Under the pieces are notes generated by a model. The model searched no databases. It had not been told where the DNA came from and was given only the letters and a program-made list of their open reading frames with translations. The translations under genes were made by a program, and so were the position numbers. Shown one piece after another: positions 37,637-46,801 of a DNA stretch of 64,000 nucleotides (positions are counted from its first letter, which is position 1; each line of letters opens with the position of its first letter). The stretch comes from Parabacteroides massiliensis (GTDB taxonomy: Bacteria > Bacteroidota > Bacteroidia > Bacteroidales > Tannerellaceae), in contig NZ_LT700189.1 of the NCBI RefSeq assembly GCF_900155425.1, positions 62,001-126,000 of the forward strand, written 5' to 3'.

Positions 37637-39060
37637 TGGGGGTATAGGTATTTGTCGATGGCTGCGGCTGTTTTACGGCCGGAAGCCATGGCGCGGACAA
37701 CAAGGCTGGCTCCGCTGACGGCATCGCCGGAAGCGAAGATGTTTGTGCCGGCTATCTGATTGGTTGTCGGATCGACGGCGATGTTACCGCGTGCGTCGAC
37801 TGCGAGGGAAAGTTCTTTGACGAGCCCCTCCTGTTCGGGATGGATAAAACCCATTGCGAGAAACACGAGATCGGCTTCGATCACTTCCGTACGTCCGGTT
37901 TTACGCATTTCCGGACGACCGCCGTCTTTGGCGGGTAGCCATTCTACCTCTTCGACTTCGACACCTTTCAGGATGTTCTTGTCGCCAATGAAACGGACGG
38001 AGGCGAGATTCCAGCGGCGGATACAGCCCTCTTCGTGGCTACTGCTTGTTTTCAGTACCTGCGGATACATAGGCCAAGGGGTTGCCGGGTTATGCCCGAC
38101 GGGAGGTTGGGGCATGATTTCGATTTGTGTCACGCTCGCGGCTCCGTGGCGGTTGGCAGTCCCGACACAGTCGCTTCCCGTGTCGCCGCCTCCGATGACG
38201 AGGACTTTCTTGCCCTTGCAGTTGATGATGCTTTTAGGCGGAATGGCGATGCCTTCGAGGATACGGTTCTGTTGTGACAACAGTTCGAGGGCGAAGTGGA
38301 CACCTTTCAGATTGCGCCCTTCGATGGGAAGGTCGCGCGGCACTTCGGAACCGATGGCGACACAGACGGCATCGAACGTCGAGACGATCTCTTTGGCAGA
38401 AACTTCGCTTCCGACCATCGTGTTGACTTTAAAGATGATCCCTTCCTGTTCCATCAACCGGATGCGGCGGTCGATGATGTTCTTTCCTAATTTGAAATTC
38501 GGAATACCGAACCGGAGCAGGCCGCCCGGCAGTTCGTATTTCTCGAAAACCGTCACTTCGTATCCCAGGCGGTTCAGACGATTGGCGGCTGTCAGTCCGG
38601 CCGGACCGCTACCGATCACGGCTACCCGTTTGCCGTTGCGTACAGGGTGGACCGGTTGGATATATCCTTCACGGAAAGCAGCCTCGACGATGGAGGCTTC
38701 ATTTTCGCGTATCGTGACAGGTTCGTCACAGCTCAGTTTCAGCACGCAGCTTTTCTCGCAGAGGGCAGGGCAGATGCGTCCGGTAAACTCCGGAAAGTCG
38801 CAAGTCTGCTCCAACACGTGGAAGGCTTCGCGCCATTTGCCTTTATAGAGCAGGTCCTGCCATTCGGGTTGTTTGTTACCCAGCGGGCATGCCCAGTGGC
38901 AGAAGGGCACACCGCAGTCCATGCAGCGGGAGGCCTGTGTGCGGCGGTCGCTGCTGTTGAGCGTTTGTTCTACTTCGCTAAAATCGTCGATGCGTTCGTG
39001 AACGGGACGATATCCGGCTTCTTGCCGGTGTATGGTGAGGAATGCTTTCGGATTTCCCAT
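37627..39060 (-). CDS. gltD: Glutamate synthase small subunit
   Basis: A 477-residue NADPH-oxidising beta subunit of glutamate synthase. N-terminal cysteines for [4Fe-4S] clusters are in CMDCGVPFCHWACPLGN and CPALCEKSC. Two Rossmann sites follow: FAD-binding AVIGSGPAGLTAANRL and NADPH-binding VLVIGGGDTGSDCVG. It passes electrons to GltB. Gap to gltB is 47 nt. The final residues and stop derive from an intergenic repeat. Confidence 0.96.
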   Translation of the reverse strand: MGNPKAFLTIHRQEAGYRPVHERIDDFSEVEQTLNSSDRRTQASRCMDCGVPFCHWACPLGNKQPEWQDLLYKGKWREAFHVLEQTCDFPEFTGRICPALCEKSCVLKLSCDEPVTIRENEASIVEAAFREGYIQPVHPVRNGKRVAVIGSGPAGLTAANRLNRLGYEVTVFEKYELPGGLLRFGIPNFKLGKNIIDRRIRLMEQEGIIFKVNTMVGSEVSAKEIVSTFDAVCVAIGSEVPRDLPIEGRNLKGVHFALELLSQQNRILEGIAIPPKSIINCKGKKVLVIGGGDTGSDCVGTANRHGAASVTQIEIMPQPPVGHNPATPWPMYPQVLKTSSSHEEGCIRRWNLASVRFIGDKNILKGVEVEEVEWLPAKDGGRPEMRKTGRTEVIEADLVFLAMGFIHPEQEGLVKELSLAVDARGNIAVDPTTNQIAGTNIFASGDAVSGASLVVRAMASGRKTAAAIDKYLYPHKS

Positions 39061-39107
39061 GTTGGTAATTTTATTTTATACTGATACTGTTTTTATGGCT
39101 CTGCTGC

Positions 39108-42100
39108 TTAGTAGTCGCGCTGCATTTCGGCGATCTTCTGCTGCAACTTCTTCATCTGCTCTTCCTGCAAGACCTTTTTGTATTCGATCGGGACGATCTG
39201 GATGAATTCATCCACATACTTGTCCCAGTTGTCGAGCATCTTGCCTGCGAGATGGCTGCCGGTGAAATGATAGTGTTTGCGGATCAACTCGTGCAGTTCC
39301 TTGCGTGTCGCACTGTCTTCGATCAGCGAGAGTTCGACCATTTCCATATTGCAGTAGTAATCGAAGTCCCCTTCCTTGTTCCAGACATACGCGACACCGC
39401 CGCTCATACCGGCAGCGAAGTTACGTCCTGTACGTCCGAGGACCACTACGCGGCCGCCGGTCATATATTCACAACAATGGTCACCGACCCCTTCCACGAC
39501 AGCGATAGCGCCGGAATTACGTACGCAGAAACGTTCGCCAACCCGTCCGTTGATATACACTTCGCCGCTTGTCGCGCCATACATCAGGGTGTTTCCGGCA
39601 ATCGTGTTGTTCTCGGCTACGAAGGTCGACCGTACCGGAGGCATCACGCTGATACGCCCGCCGCTCAATCCTTTGCCTAAGTAGTCGTTGGCTTCCCCTT
39701 CGAGGCGGAAGTTGACACCGTGCGCAAGGAAGGCGCCGAAGCTCTGTCCGGCTGAACCTTTGAACTTGATATTGAGCGTATGTTCCGGCAGTCCTGCGTT
39801 ACCGTATCGTTTGGCGATCTCGCCGGAGAGCATGGCGCCAACCGAGCGGTCGGTGTTGGCTATGGCATAATCCAAAGAAATCTCCTGTTGATGCTCTATG
39901 GCCGGCATGGCATGCTGGATGATGTCGCGGTCTTTCACGTTGCCGATCATATGCTCCTGTTCCGTCGTGTGCCGGACGGCATGGGTGGCCGCCTGTGCCG
40001 GGACGTGCAGCAATTTGGAGAAATCGAGTAGAGCGTATTTGCCGGATGATGCAATGGGACGCAGAGTGATCAGTTCCGTGTGCCCGATGATGTCATCCAA
40101 TCGTTTGAAGCCCATCTCAGCCAAATATTCCCGGACCTCTTCGGCGAGGAAGGTGAAGAAGTTCACCAAATATTCGTGGCGGCCGTGGAAACGTTTACGC
40201 AGCTCCTCGTTTTGAGTGGCGACACCTACCGGGCAGGTGTTCATGTGGCATTTGCGCATCATCACGCAGCCCAGCACGATCAGCGCGGAGGTGGCGAAAC
40301 CAAACTCTTCGGCTCCCAACAGTGCCATAAGGACGATGTCGCGTCCGGTTTTCAACTGTCCGTCGGTTTGCAGGCGGACCTGTCCGCGAAGGTTGTTCAT
40401 GACCAGGGTCTGCTGCGTCTCCGACAATCCCAATTCGGGAGGTAGCCCGGCGTAGCGGATGGAACTCATCGGTGAAGCTCCCGTTCCCCCTTCGGCTCCC
40501 GATATGACGATGCGGTCGGCTTTTGCTTTTGCCACACCTGCGGCGATCGTCCCGACACCGCTTTCCGATACCAGCTTCACGCTTATCTCGGCACGCGGGT
40601 TGACGTTCTTCAGGTCGAAGATCAACTGTGCCAGGTCTTCGATCGAGTAAATGTCGTGGTGAGGAGGAGGAGAGATCAGCGAGATACCCGGGATGGAGTG
40701 GCGTGTTTTGGCAATCACATCGTTAACCTTGAATCCCGGCAACTGTCCGCCTTCTCCCGGTTTTGCTCCCTGGGCGACCTTGATCTGTATTTCGTCTGCA
40801 TTCACTAAGTATTCGGCTGTCACGCCGAAACGCCCGGAGGCCACCTGCTTGATGGCGGAACGGAGGGAGAGGCCGTCTTCGCGGGGAGTGAAACGGGCGG
40901 AGTCTTCGCCGCCTTCTCCGGTGTTACTGCGTCCGTGTATCTTGTTCATCGCCATCGCTATCGTCTCGTGTGCCTCCTTGCTGATCGAGCCGAAACTCAT
41001 GGCGCCTGTGACGAAACGCTTCATGATCTCGCTTGCCGGTTCCACCTCTTCGACCGGAACGGGCTTTCCCGTCCGGAAAGTCAGGAAGTCGCGAAGGAAG
41101 ATCGGTGCGTCCTTTTCGTCTACAAGATGCGTATATTCTTTGAACTTCTTATAGCTGCCCAGCCGGGTCGCCAATTGAAGGGTCGAGATCGTCTCCGGGT
41201 TCCATGCATGTTTCTCACCGTCTTTACGGAAACTGTATAGCCCTTTGTGTTCAAGAACCAGGCTGTCCACTTCCCCGCCGAAAGCCTGATGGTGCAGGGC
41301 GATGGCATCGGCGGCTATCTCTTGCAGGCGGATACCGCCTATGCTGCTTGCCGTCCCGCCGAAATAGGCATCGATGAGTACGTTCGAGAGACCGACTGCT
41401 TCGAACAGTTTGGCGCCGCGATAGCTGCGGATCGTGCTGATACCCATCTTGCTCATTACCTTGAACAAGCCTTTGCAAAGCGCTTTGATATAGTTCTTGC
41501 GGGCCATCTCGTAGTTGAGCTGTATCTCCTGCTTGTCTACCATATCCTGGAGGATGGCGAATGACATGTATGGGTTGATGGCGCTCGCCCCGTAACCTAA
41601 GAGCAGGGCGGCATGCATCACTTCGCGCATTTCCCCCGTCTCCACTATCAATGCAGTCTGTACGCGTTTCTGCACGGAGATCAGGTGGTGGTGCACAGCG
41701 CTGACGGCGAGAAGCGAAGGAATGGGAGCATGGGTCTCATCCACGTTCTTATCGCTCAGGATAATGTAGTTCACGCCGTCTGTAACGGATTGTTCCGCTT
41801 GTTTGCAAAGCTGGTCGAGGGCTGCTTTCAGTCCTTCGCTGCCCCGCGACACTTCGAAGAGCATCGGCAGTTTGACAGACTTGAAACCTTTGTAGCGGAT
41901 GTTGCAAAGAATATCTAATTGTGTGTTGGTCAGTATCGGATGGGCAAGGCGCACCATTTTGCAATGTGCCTCGTTCGGTGTCAGGATGTTATTTCCCACT
42001 GCACCGATATATTCCGTCAAGCTCATGACTAATTCTTCACGAAGGGGGTCGATCGGTGGGTTCGTCACTTGGGCGAACTGTTGGCGGAAATAGTTGAACA

Positions 42101-43628
42101 ACAGCTGCGGGCGTTCGGATAGGACGGCCAGTGGCGTGTCGTTCCCCATCGAACCGACCGGCTCGGCGCTACCTGTACACATCGGAGTGATAATGCGCTC
42201 GATATCCTCGCGGCTGTATCCGAAAGCACGCAGCATCCTGTCGTATCCGGCAACGGTGTGCGAGACACGGCGGCCTGATTTCAGTTCGTCCAGCTCTACC
42301 CGGTTGTTGGCCAACCAGACGCGGTAGGGTTGTGCGTCGGCAAGCTGTTTTTTCAGTTCGCCGTCGTAATAGATTTTGCCTTCTTCCGTATCGACCAACA
42401 GGATCTTGCCCGGTTGCAGGCGGCCTTTTTCTTTTATCTCACCCGGCTCGAAGTCCATCACACCCACTTCGGATGCCACGACCATCATGCCGTTTTTCGT
42501 GATCAGGTAGCGTGCCGGGCGCAGACCGTTACGGTCGAGCATCCCTCCGGCATATCGCCCGTCGCTGAAGAGCAGGGCGGCCGGTCCGTCCCACGGTTCC
42601 ATCAGGATGGAATGATATTCGTAGAACGCTTTCAGGTCTTCCGATATCGGGTTCTTCTCATTGAAACTTTCCGGAACCAGCATTGCCATGGCATGCGGCA
42701 GGCTCATGCCGGACGCTACAAAGAACTCCAACACGTTGTCCAGCGAGGCGCTGTCGCTCATGCCCGGCTGGATGATCGGGCGTATCTCGTCTATGTTCGG
42801 GATGCGGGGAGAGGAGAGGACGCTTTCGCGTGCTTCCATCCAGCCCCGGTTGCCCCGTATCGTGTTGATCTCTCCGTTGTGTGCCAGAAGGCGGAATGGT
42901 TGTGCCAGGCTCCAGGTCGGGAATGTGTTCGTGCTGAAGCGGGAGTGGACGAGTGCCAACCCGCTTGTCAGGTAGTGGTTGGTCAGATCGGGAAAATAGT
43001 GGCGAAGCTGCATCGACTCCAGCATACCTTTATATATAATGCTCTTGGTGGAAAGCGACACCACGTAGAAATCTTTCTTGTCCGGTATGTCGGATGCCGC
43101 CACCCGTTTCTCGATCCGTTTACGGATGATGTAGAGTTTCAGTTCCAATGCTTGCTGATCGTCGCATCCGGTGATGAACACCTGCTTGATATCCGGTTCC
43201 GTGTCCTGTGCGTCTTTTCCTAAGATGTCTGTGTTGACAGGGACTTTGCGCAGATGCATCAAGGTCAGCCCTTCCTTTTCGATCTCTTCGATCATGATAC
43301 TGAGTATGGCCGAACGCTGCTCTTCGTCTTTCGGAAAGAAGACCAGCCCGGTTCCGTACTTACCCTTTTCAGGTACAGGAATGCCTTGTAGTAAGATGAA
43401 TTCATGTGGAATTTGTAACAAGATGCCTGCCCCGTCTCCGGTCTTGTTGTCTGCTCCTTCCGCACCTCGATGCCGCATGTTTTCCAATACCTTAAGGGCA
43501 GACTCTACAATGTCGTGTGATTTACCACCGTGGACGTTTACGACCAGTCCTACGCCGCAAGCGTCATGCTCGTTAGCAGGATCGTATAATCCTTGTTTGT
43601 TGTTCAAAAGGCTTCTCTCTTTCATCAT
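39108..43628 (-). CDS. gltB: Glutamate synthase large subunit
   Basis: A 1506-residue alpha subunit converting 2-oxoglutarate and glutamine to two glutamates. After a short propeptide the Ntn cysteine follows in EHDACGVGLVV. The glutaminase domain (to about 430), the central domain, the FMN-binding synthase barrel (EGGEDSARF, ISGAEGGTGASPMSSI) with the [3Fe-4S] cysteines CVMMRKCHMNTCPVG, and the C-terminal beta-helix (GEVYINGRVGERFCVRNSGA) are all present. First of gltB-gltD-asnB. Together with GSIII it forms the GS-GOGAT cycle. Confidence 0.97.
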   Translation of the reverse strand: MMKERSLLNNKQGLYDPANEHDACGVGLVVNVHGGKSHDIVESALKVLENMRHRGAEGADNKTGDGAGILLQIPHEFILLQGIPVPEKGKYGTGLVFFPKDEEQRSAILSIMIEEIEKEGLTLMHLRKVPVNTDILGKDAQDTEPDIKQVFITGCDDQQALELKLYIIRKRIEKRVAASDIPDKKDFYVVSLSTKSIIYKGMLESMQLRHYFPDLTNHYLTSGLALVHSRFSTNTFPTWSLAQPFRLLAHNGEINTIRGNRGWMEARESVLSSPRIPNIDEIRPIIQPGMSDSASLDNVLEFFVASGMSLPHAMAMLVPESFNEKNPISEDLKAFYEYHSILMEPWDGPAALLFSDGRYAGGMLDRNGLRPARYLITKNGMMVVASEVGVMDFEPGEIKEKGRLQPGKILLVDTEEGKIYYDGELKKQLADAQPYRVWLANNRVELDELKSGRRVSHTVAGYDRMLRAFGYSREDIERIITPMCTGSAEPVGSMGNDTPLAVLSERPQLLFNYFRQQFAQVTNPPIDPLREELVMSLTEYIGAVGNNILTPNEAHCKMVRLAHPILTNTQLDILCNIRYKGFKSVKLPMLFEVSRGSEGLKAALDQLCKQAEQSVTDGVNYIILSDKNVDETHAPIPSLLAVSAVHHHLISVQKRVQTALIVETGEMREVMHAALLLGYGASAINPYMSFAILQDMVDKQEIQLNYEMARKNYIKALCKGLFKVMSKMGISTIRSYRGAKLFEAVGLSNVLIDAYFGGTASSIGGIRLQEIAADAIALHHQAFGGEVDSLVLEHKGLYSFRKDGEKHAWNPETISTLQLATRLGSYKKFKEYTHLVDEKDAPIFLRDFLTFRTGKPVPVEEVEPASEIMKRFVTGAMSFGSISKEAHETIAMAMNKIHGRSNTGEGGEDSARFTPREDGLSLRSAIKQVASGRFGVTAEYLVNADEIQIKVAQGAKPGEGGQLPGFKVNDVIAKTRHSIPGISLISPPPHHDIYSIEDLAQLIFDLKNVNPRAEISVKLVSESGVGTIAAGVAKAKADRIVISGAEGGTGASPMSSIRYAGLPPELGLSETQQTLVMNNLRGQVRLQTDGQLKTGRDIVLMALLGAEEFGFATSALIVLGCVMMRKCHMNTCPVGVATQNEELRKRFHGRHEYLVNFFTFLAEEVREYLAEMGFKRLDDIIGHTELITLRPIASSGKYALLDFSKLLHVPAQAATHAVRHTTEQEHMIGNVKDRDIIQHAMPAIEHQQEISLDYAIANTDRSVGAMLSGEIAKRYGNAGLPEHTLNIKFKGSAGQSFGAFLAHGVNFRLEGEANDYLGKGLSGGRISVMPPVRSTFVAENNTIAGNTLMYGATSGEVYINGRVGERFCVRNSGAIAVVEGVGDHCCEYMTGGRVVVLGRTGRNFAAGMSGGVAYVWNKEGDFDYYCNMEMVELSLIEDSATRKELHELIRKHYHFTGSHLAGKMLDNWDKYVDEFIQIVPIEYKKVLQEEQMKKLQQKIAEMQRDY

Positions 43629-43678
43629 TTGTTGACCTTATGTTTGTGTAATGTTTATTTGCTTATCAAAATGTTCGA

Positions 43679-43686
43679 CAAATATA
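43679..43686 (-). promoter_or_regulatory. Predicted gltB promoter (-7 box)
   Basis: TATATTTG on the minus strand, 51 nt before the gltB ATG. The remainder of the roughly 335-nt gap to the DUF169 gene is AT-rich and shows no other recognisable feature apart from that gene's promoter. Confidence 0.5.
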
Positions 43687-43929
43687 CTATATGTGTTTCA
43701 AAATGTAATGTTGTTATGCATAAAAGATGAGAGGCTTTTTTATTTTAGGAATTGGTCTGTTTCTATTTGAAAGGATATGATTGATTTGTGTGATAATTTG
43801 TAATTATATTCTTGTTTTGTTGTATAAAAATGAAAGTTTATTGTGTTTTCTATGGAAATAATCAAAATGATAACAAATGAAGCTGGCCCTGTCTTTTTGC
43901 TTAGTCGCACTTGGTTGCTCTATTTTGCG

Positions 43930-43937
43930 TATATTTG
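43930..43937 (+). promoter_or_regulatory. Predicted DUF169-gene promoter (-7 box)
   Basis: TATATTTG, with TTGG about 17-18 nt upstream. It lies inside a longer in-frame extension, so translation must begin downstream at 43964. Confidence 0.55.
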
Positions 43938-43963
43938 ACAAAACCAATAAAACTGTTTATATC

Positions 43964-44671
43964 ATGGATATAAAAGTATTTCTTAATAACTTCCGTGAAG
44001 CCTTCGGGGAGAAAGTCGACTTACCCATTGTCTTTTGGTTTTCAGATCATTCAGTGAATCCGGTCGATAAGATCGGAGGCTGTCTGTTTAAATGTATGAA
44101 AGATGTCAGGGAAGGAAAGACGGTTACCCTGAGTGTCGATACTATCGGTTGTGGCGGAGGAAAGTTCTATGCCGGTTTTACGGAGATGCCGGAGCGTATA
44201 CCGGGCTTCGTGTCGTTAAAGGAAAAGTACAAACAGACACCGGAGAAGGTATCGGAGTTTCTTGATGAACTGAAAGTCCCCAGGGCAAAGTCTGCTTACC
44301 TGAACTTTGCGCGTATGGACCAGGTGGAGAGCTTCGACAATCTGGAAGGGGTGTTGTTCCTGGCTACTCCCGATATGCTTTCCGGCCTGGCTACCTGGGC
44401 TTTTTTCGATAATAACGCGCCGGATGCCGTTACCTCTCTGTTCGGTTCGGGGTGTTGCTCCGTCGTGACACAAGCCGTTGTAGAAAACAACCGGGGAGGC
44501 AAGCGTACTTTTATCGGATTTTTCGATCCTTCGGTACGTCCTTATTTCGAACCGGATATTTTAAGTTTTATGATACCGTTGTCGCGGTTCCGTGAAATGT
44601 ACGATACGATGAGAAGCTGTTGCCTTTTCGACACGCATGCCTGGGAGAAGGTAAAGGCGAGGATGGAGTGA
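43964..44671 (+). CDS. DUF169 family protein
   Basis: A 235-residue cytoplasmic protein (MDIKVFLNNFREAFGEKVDLP start). It carries the DUF169 signature: a cysteine-rich IGGCLFKCMKDVREG, TIGCGGGKFYAGF, and late GSGCCSVVTQAVVEN. These cysteines may bind a metal or Fe-S cluster; function is unknown. An extended start at 43877 would begin upstream of the predicted promoter and is rejected. Convergent with the TPR sensor gene. Confidence 0.82.
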   Translation: MDIKVFLNNFREAFGEKVDLPIVFWFSDHSVNPVDKIGGCLFKCMKDVREGKTVTLSVDTIGCGGGKFYAGFTEMPERIPGFVSLKEKYKQTPEKVSEFLDELKVPRAKSAYLNFARMDQVESFDNLEGVLFLATPDMLSGLATWAFFDNNAPDAVTSLFGSGCCSVVTQAVVENNRGGKRTFIGFFDPSVRPYFEPDILSFMIPLSRFREMYDTMRSCCLFDTHAWEKVKARME

Positions 44672-44686
44672 CATTTACCGGATACA

Positions 44687-44712
44687 GCCGGACGCGTTTC
44701 CCCGCGTCCGGC
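44687..44712. terminator. Hairpin between convergent genes
   Basis: GCCGGACGCG and CGCGTCCGGC, ten perfect pairs, loop TTTCCC, between the DUF169 gene and the TPR sensor gene. No T-run on either side. Confidence 0.6.
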
Positions 44713-44727
44713 AATGTATGTGTCAGG

Positions 44728-46272
44728 TTACACCTGCAACACCAGAATAAAACGGCTGCCTTTTTTATATTCGGAATCTATGGACAGTGTGCCGTTCATT
44801 TTTGAAGCGATCAGGGAGCAGATAGGCAATCCCAGTCCGTCGCCATCGGCCAGATCCTTGATTTCGGTAAAAGGTTTGAAGAGCACCTCCTGCTTTTCGG
44901 CTGGAATGCCCGGACCGTTATCGGTCACGATAAACTGGCAGATATGGGCTCCTTTCTTCTTGAATTCCAGCTTGATTTTGCCCGAAGTCGTGTAGTTCGC
45001 TGCGTTCCTCAACAGATGCAGCAGGATGCGTTGCAACTGTTCGGCATTAGTCTTGATTTCTATCTTCGGAATATCCGTGGTGACTTCGACGCCCGGACGG
45101 ACATCCTCTTTTATCTGTTCCATCACTTTCTCGCAGAAAGAGCTGACATTAAAAGATTGCGCTTCGTAGGTTTCCAGCAAGGAGTTTTCAAGCGAAGAAA
45201 GTTCTTGTATATGGTCTCCGAACTGTTTCAGGGTATCGATGCGTGCCTGTATGGCCTTTGCCTGTCCGGGTGAGGAGGCCTGCAGTCCGGCTACCGACTT
45301 GCTCATTCCTTCCAGCGTCGGTCCCATCTGCGCCGATATGCTTTGGATGAATCCGGTCTGTTGTTCGCTGTGCTCGGTGATGGTCTGGATAGTCTTCTTC
45401 AACTTCCGGTTCAGGATGATGAAACGCATGACCATGAATGCCAGGAACACCAACGCGGCAACCAGGATGGCGATCAGCGTGCAGAGTCCGGCGATGATAT
45501 ACTGCTTGACTGATAACTGGCCTTCTTTTTCCTGTATCGTTTGCAGGCTGCCATTGTATTTTTGTTGCAAGGCGTCCAATTTATCCTCTTCGGTAAGCTT
45601 CTTTACTGAATCGGTCCATACCATATATTTCTCGTAGGTCTGCTCCATCAGCGGGATATTATTGGCATTGCGTGCAATCGCGATTAGATTTTGATAGCAT
45701 TCACTGATTTTGCCGTATTCCTTTTTCTCCCGGTATTGGTTGACGAGTTTGTTGAAAGCTGCGTCTCCTTCACTCTTCTGCCCGAAGATATAGTAGTAAT
45801 CGGTTTTTGTGTACAACAGCTCTTCGGAAAGTCCGGGATTGCCTGATTCTTCGGCCAGGTTGTCCAGTGTGTTAAGCTGGAGTTGCGCCTGTGCGGCGTT
45901 TCTCAGTTTGATATACATTTGCAGGCGCTCTTTTGTGATCATAAAACGCAGGTCGTACAGTTTCTTTTGTTCCGCCTGCTCCTGGTTCGCCACTATCTGG
46001 TTCATTTGCCGGCAAAGCTCGAACGCATCCTGATAGTTGTTCTCACGGTAATAGAGGGAGGCCGCTTGTGTTCCGCATTCGATTGCCTGCGTTGCTTTTC
46101 CTTCATTTGCATACTCCTTATATGCCTGGATATAAAGATTGCGGGCTTTCATATAGTCTTTGTTCTCAAAGCTACTTTGGGCCTGTCGTTTAAAATTGTC
46201 CGCATTGTCTTGTGCCTGAAGGGAAACACAGAAACCGATGATGAGGATGATAATGGAGTAATAGATTCTCAT
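44728..46272 (-). CDS. TPR-containing sensor kinase-like protein lacking the H-box histidine
   Basis: A 514-residue membrane protein. Signal peptide MRIYYSIIILIIGFCVSLQAQ, then a periplasmic TPR-like region (about 22-240), one transmembrane segment (YIIAGLCTLIAILVAALVFLAFMVM), a coiled-coil/dimerisation segment and a C-terminal HATPase_c domain (N-box LLHLLRNAANYT, DNGPGIP, GDGLGLPIC). The expected SHE-x-RTPL H-box is replaced by SAQMGPTL, so the phospho-accepting His is missing although the ATPase part looks intact. No response regulator lies next to it. ATG 46272 is preferred over a TTG at 46296. Confidence 0.85.
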   Translation of the reverse strand: MRIYYSIIILIIGFCVSLQAQDNADNFKRQAQSSFENKDYMKARNLYIQAYKEYANEGKATQAIECGTQAASLYYRENNYQDAFELCRQMNQIVANQEQAEQKKLYDLRFMITKERLQMYIKLRNAAQAQLQLNTLDNLAEESGNPGLSEELLYTKTDYYYIFGQKSEGDAAFNKLVNQYREKKEYGKISECYQNLIAIARNANNIPLMEQTYEKYMVWTDSVKKLTEEDKLDALQQKYNGSLQTIQEKEGQLSVKQYIIAGLCTLIAILVAALVFLAFMVMRFIILNRKLKKTIQTITEHSEQQTGFIQSISAQMGPTLEGMSKSVAGLQASSPGQAKAIQARIDTLKQFGDHIQELSSLENSLLETYEAQSFNVSSFCEKVMEQIKEDVRPGVEVTTDIPKIEIKTNAEQLQRILLHLLRNAANYTTSGKIKLEFKKKGAHICQFIVTDNGPGIPAEKQEVLFKPFTEIKDLADGDGLGLPICSLIASKMNGTLSIDSEYKKGSRFILVLQV

Positions 46273-46296
46273 AACTTGAATTTTAACGTTAGACAA

Positions 46297-46801
46297 ATAT
46301 ACAGGTTTTTTACGATAAAGGATATGGAAATGTGAGATTTTCTGGATGTTGGCCGGTCGTACGGAACATATTTGTTATTATCAAAATGACAGCACTATCC
46401 CTTCTATTTTGAATTAGTAGGCTGTTTTTTGGAAATTAGTAGCAAGGGTAATATTTTTTAACAGTCTATATGATAGCCAAAACCCTGATTGGGTTGTCAA
46501 AAAGACAAAGTGGAAAAGATTGTCGAAAATAGATTCTTTGTTTGCTTCCCCGGAACAAAAACGCTCCGATTATGATTGTAAAGGAAAAGCCTTTTGCTTT
46601 CTTACAATTCGTATAGGGTGAAAGGGTTTTTTCTTTTCATTTGACAGAATTGTCGAAAGAGTATCGTTTTATAAAATAATTTAACCAAATGGTAGATAAA
46701 GTGATTATTTCTATTAATGTGTCAAATAAATTTCGTTTGTATGAACATTATGTAATATAATGTAAGTATCTTTGCAGTCGAAATAAACAAGATAGAACCA
46801 A
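46297..46801. other. 505-nt intergenic region upstream of purF-like gene
   Basis: AT-rich and free of convincing ORFs. It contains an imperfect hairpin (46575-46608, ATTGTAA...TTACAAT with AAGC/GCTTT inside) and the purF-like promoter at its right end. A structured leader or small RNA is possible but not shown. Confidence 0.5.
46767..46774 (+). promoter_or_regulatory. Predicted purF-like/carAB promoter (-7 box)
   Basis: TATCTTTG, 27 nt before the ATG at 46802. Confidence 0.55.

Noticed and set aside
46297..46801. Riboswitch before the purF-like gene
   Set aside because: I could not recognise a guanine, PRPP or other known aptamer core; only a simple imperfect hairpin is visible.
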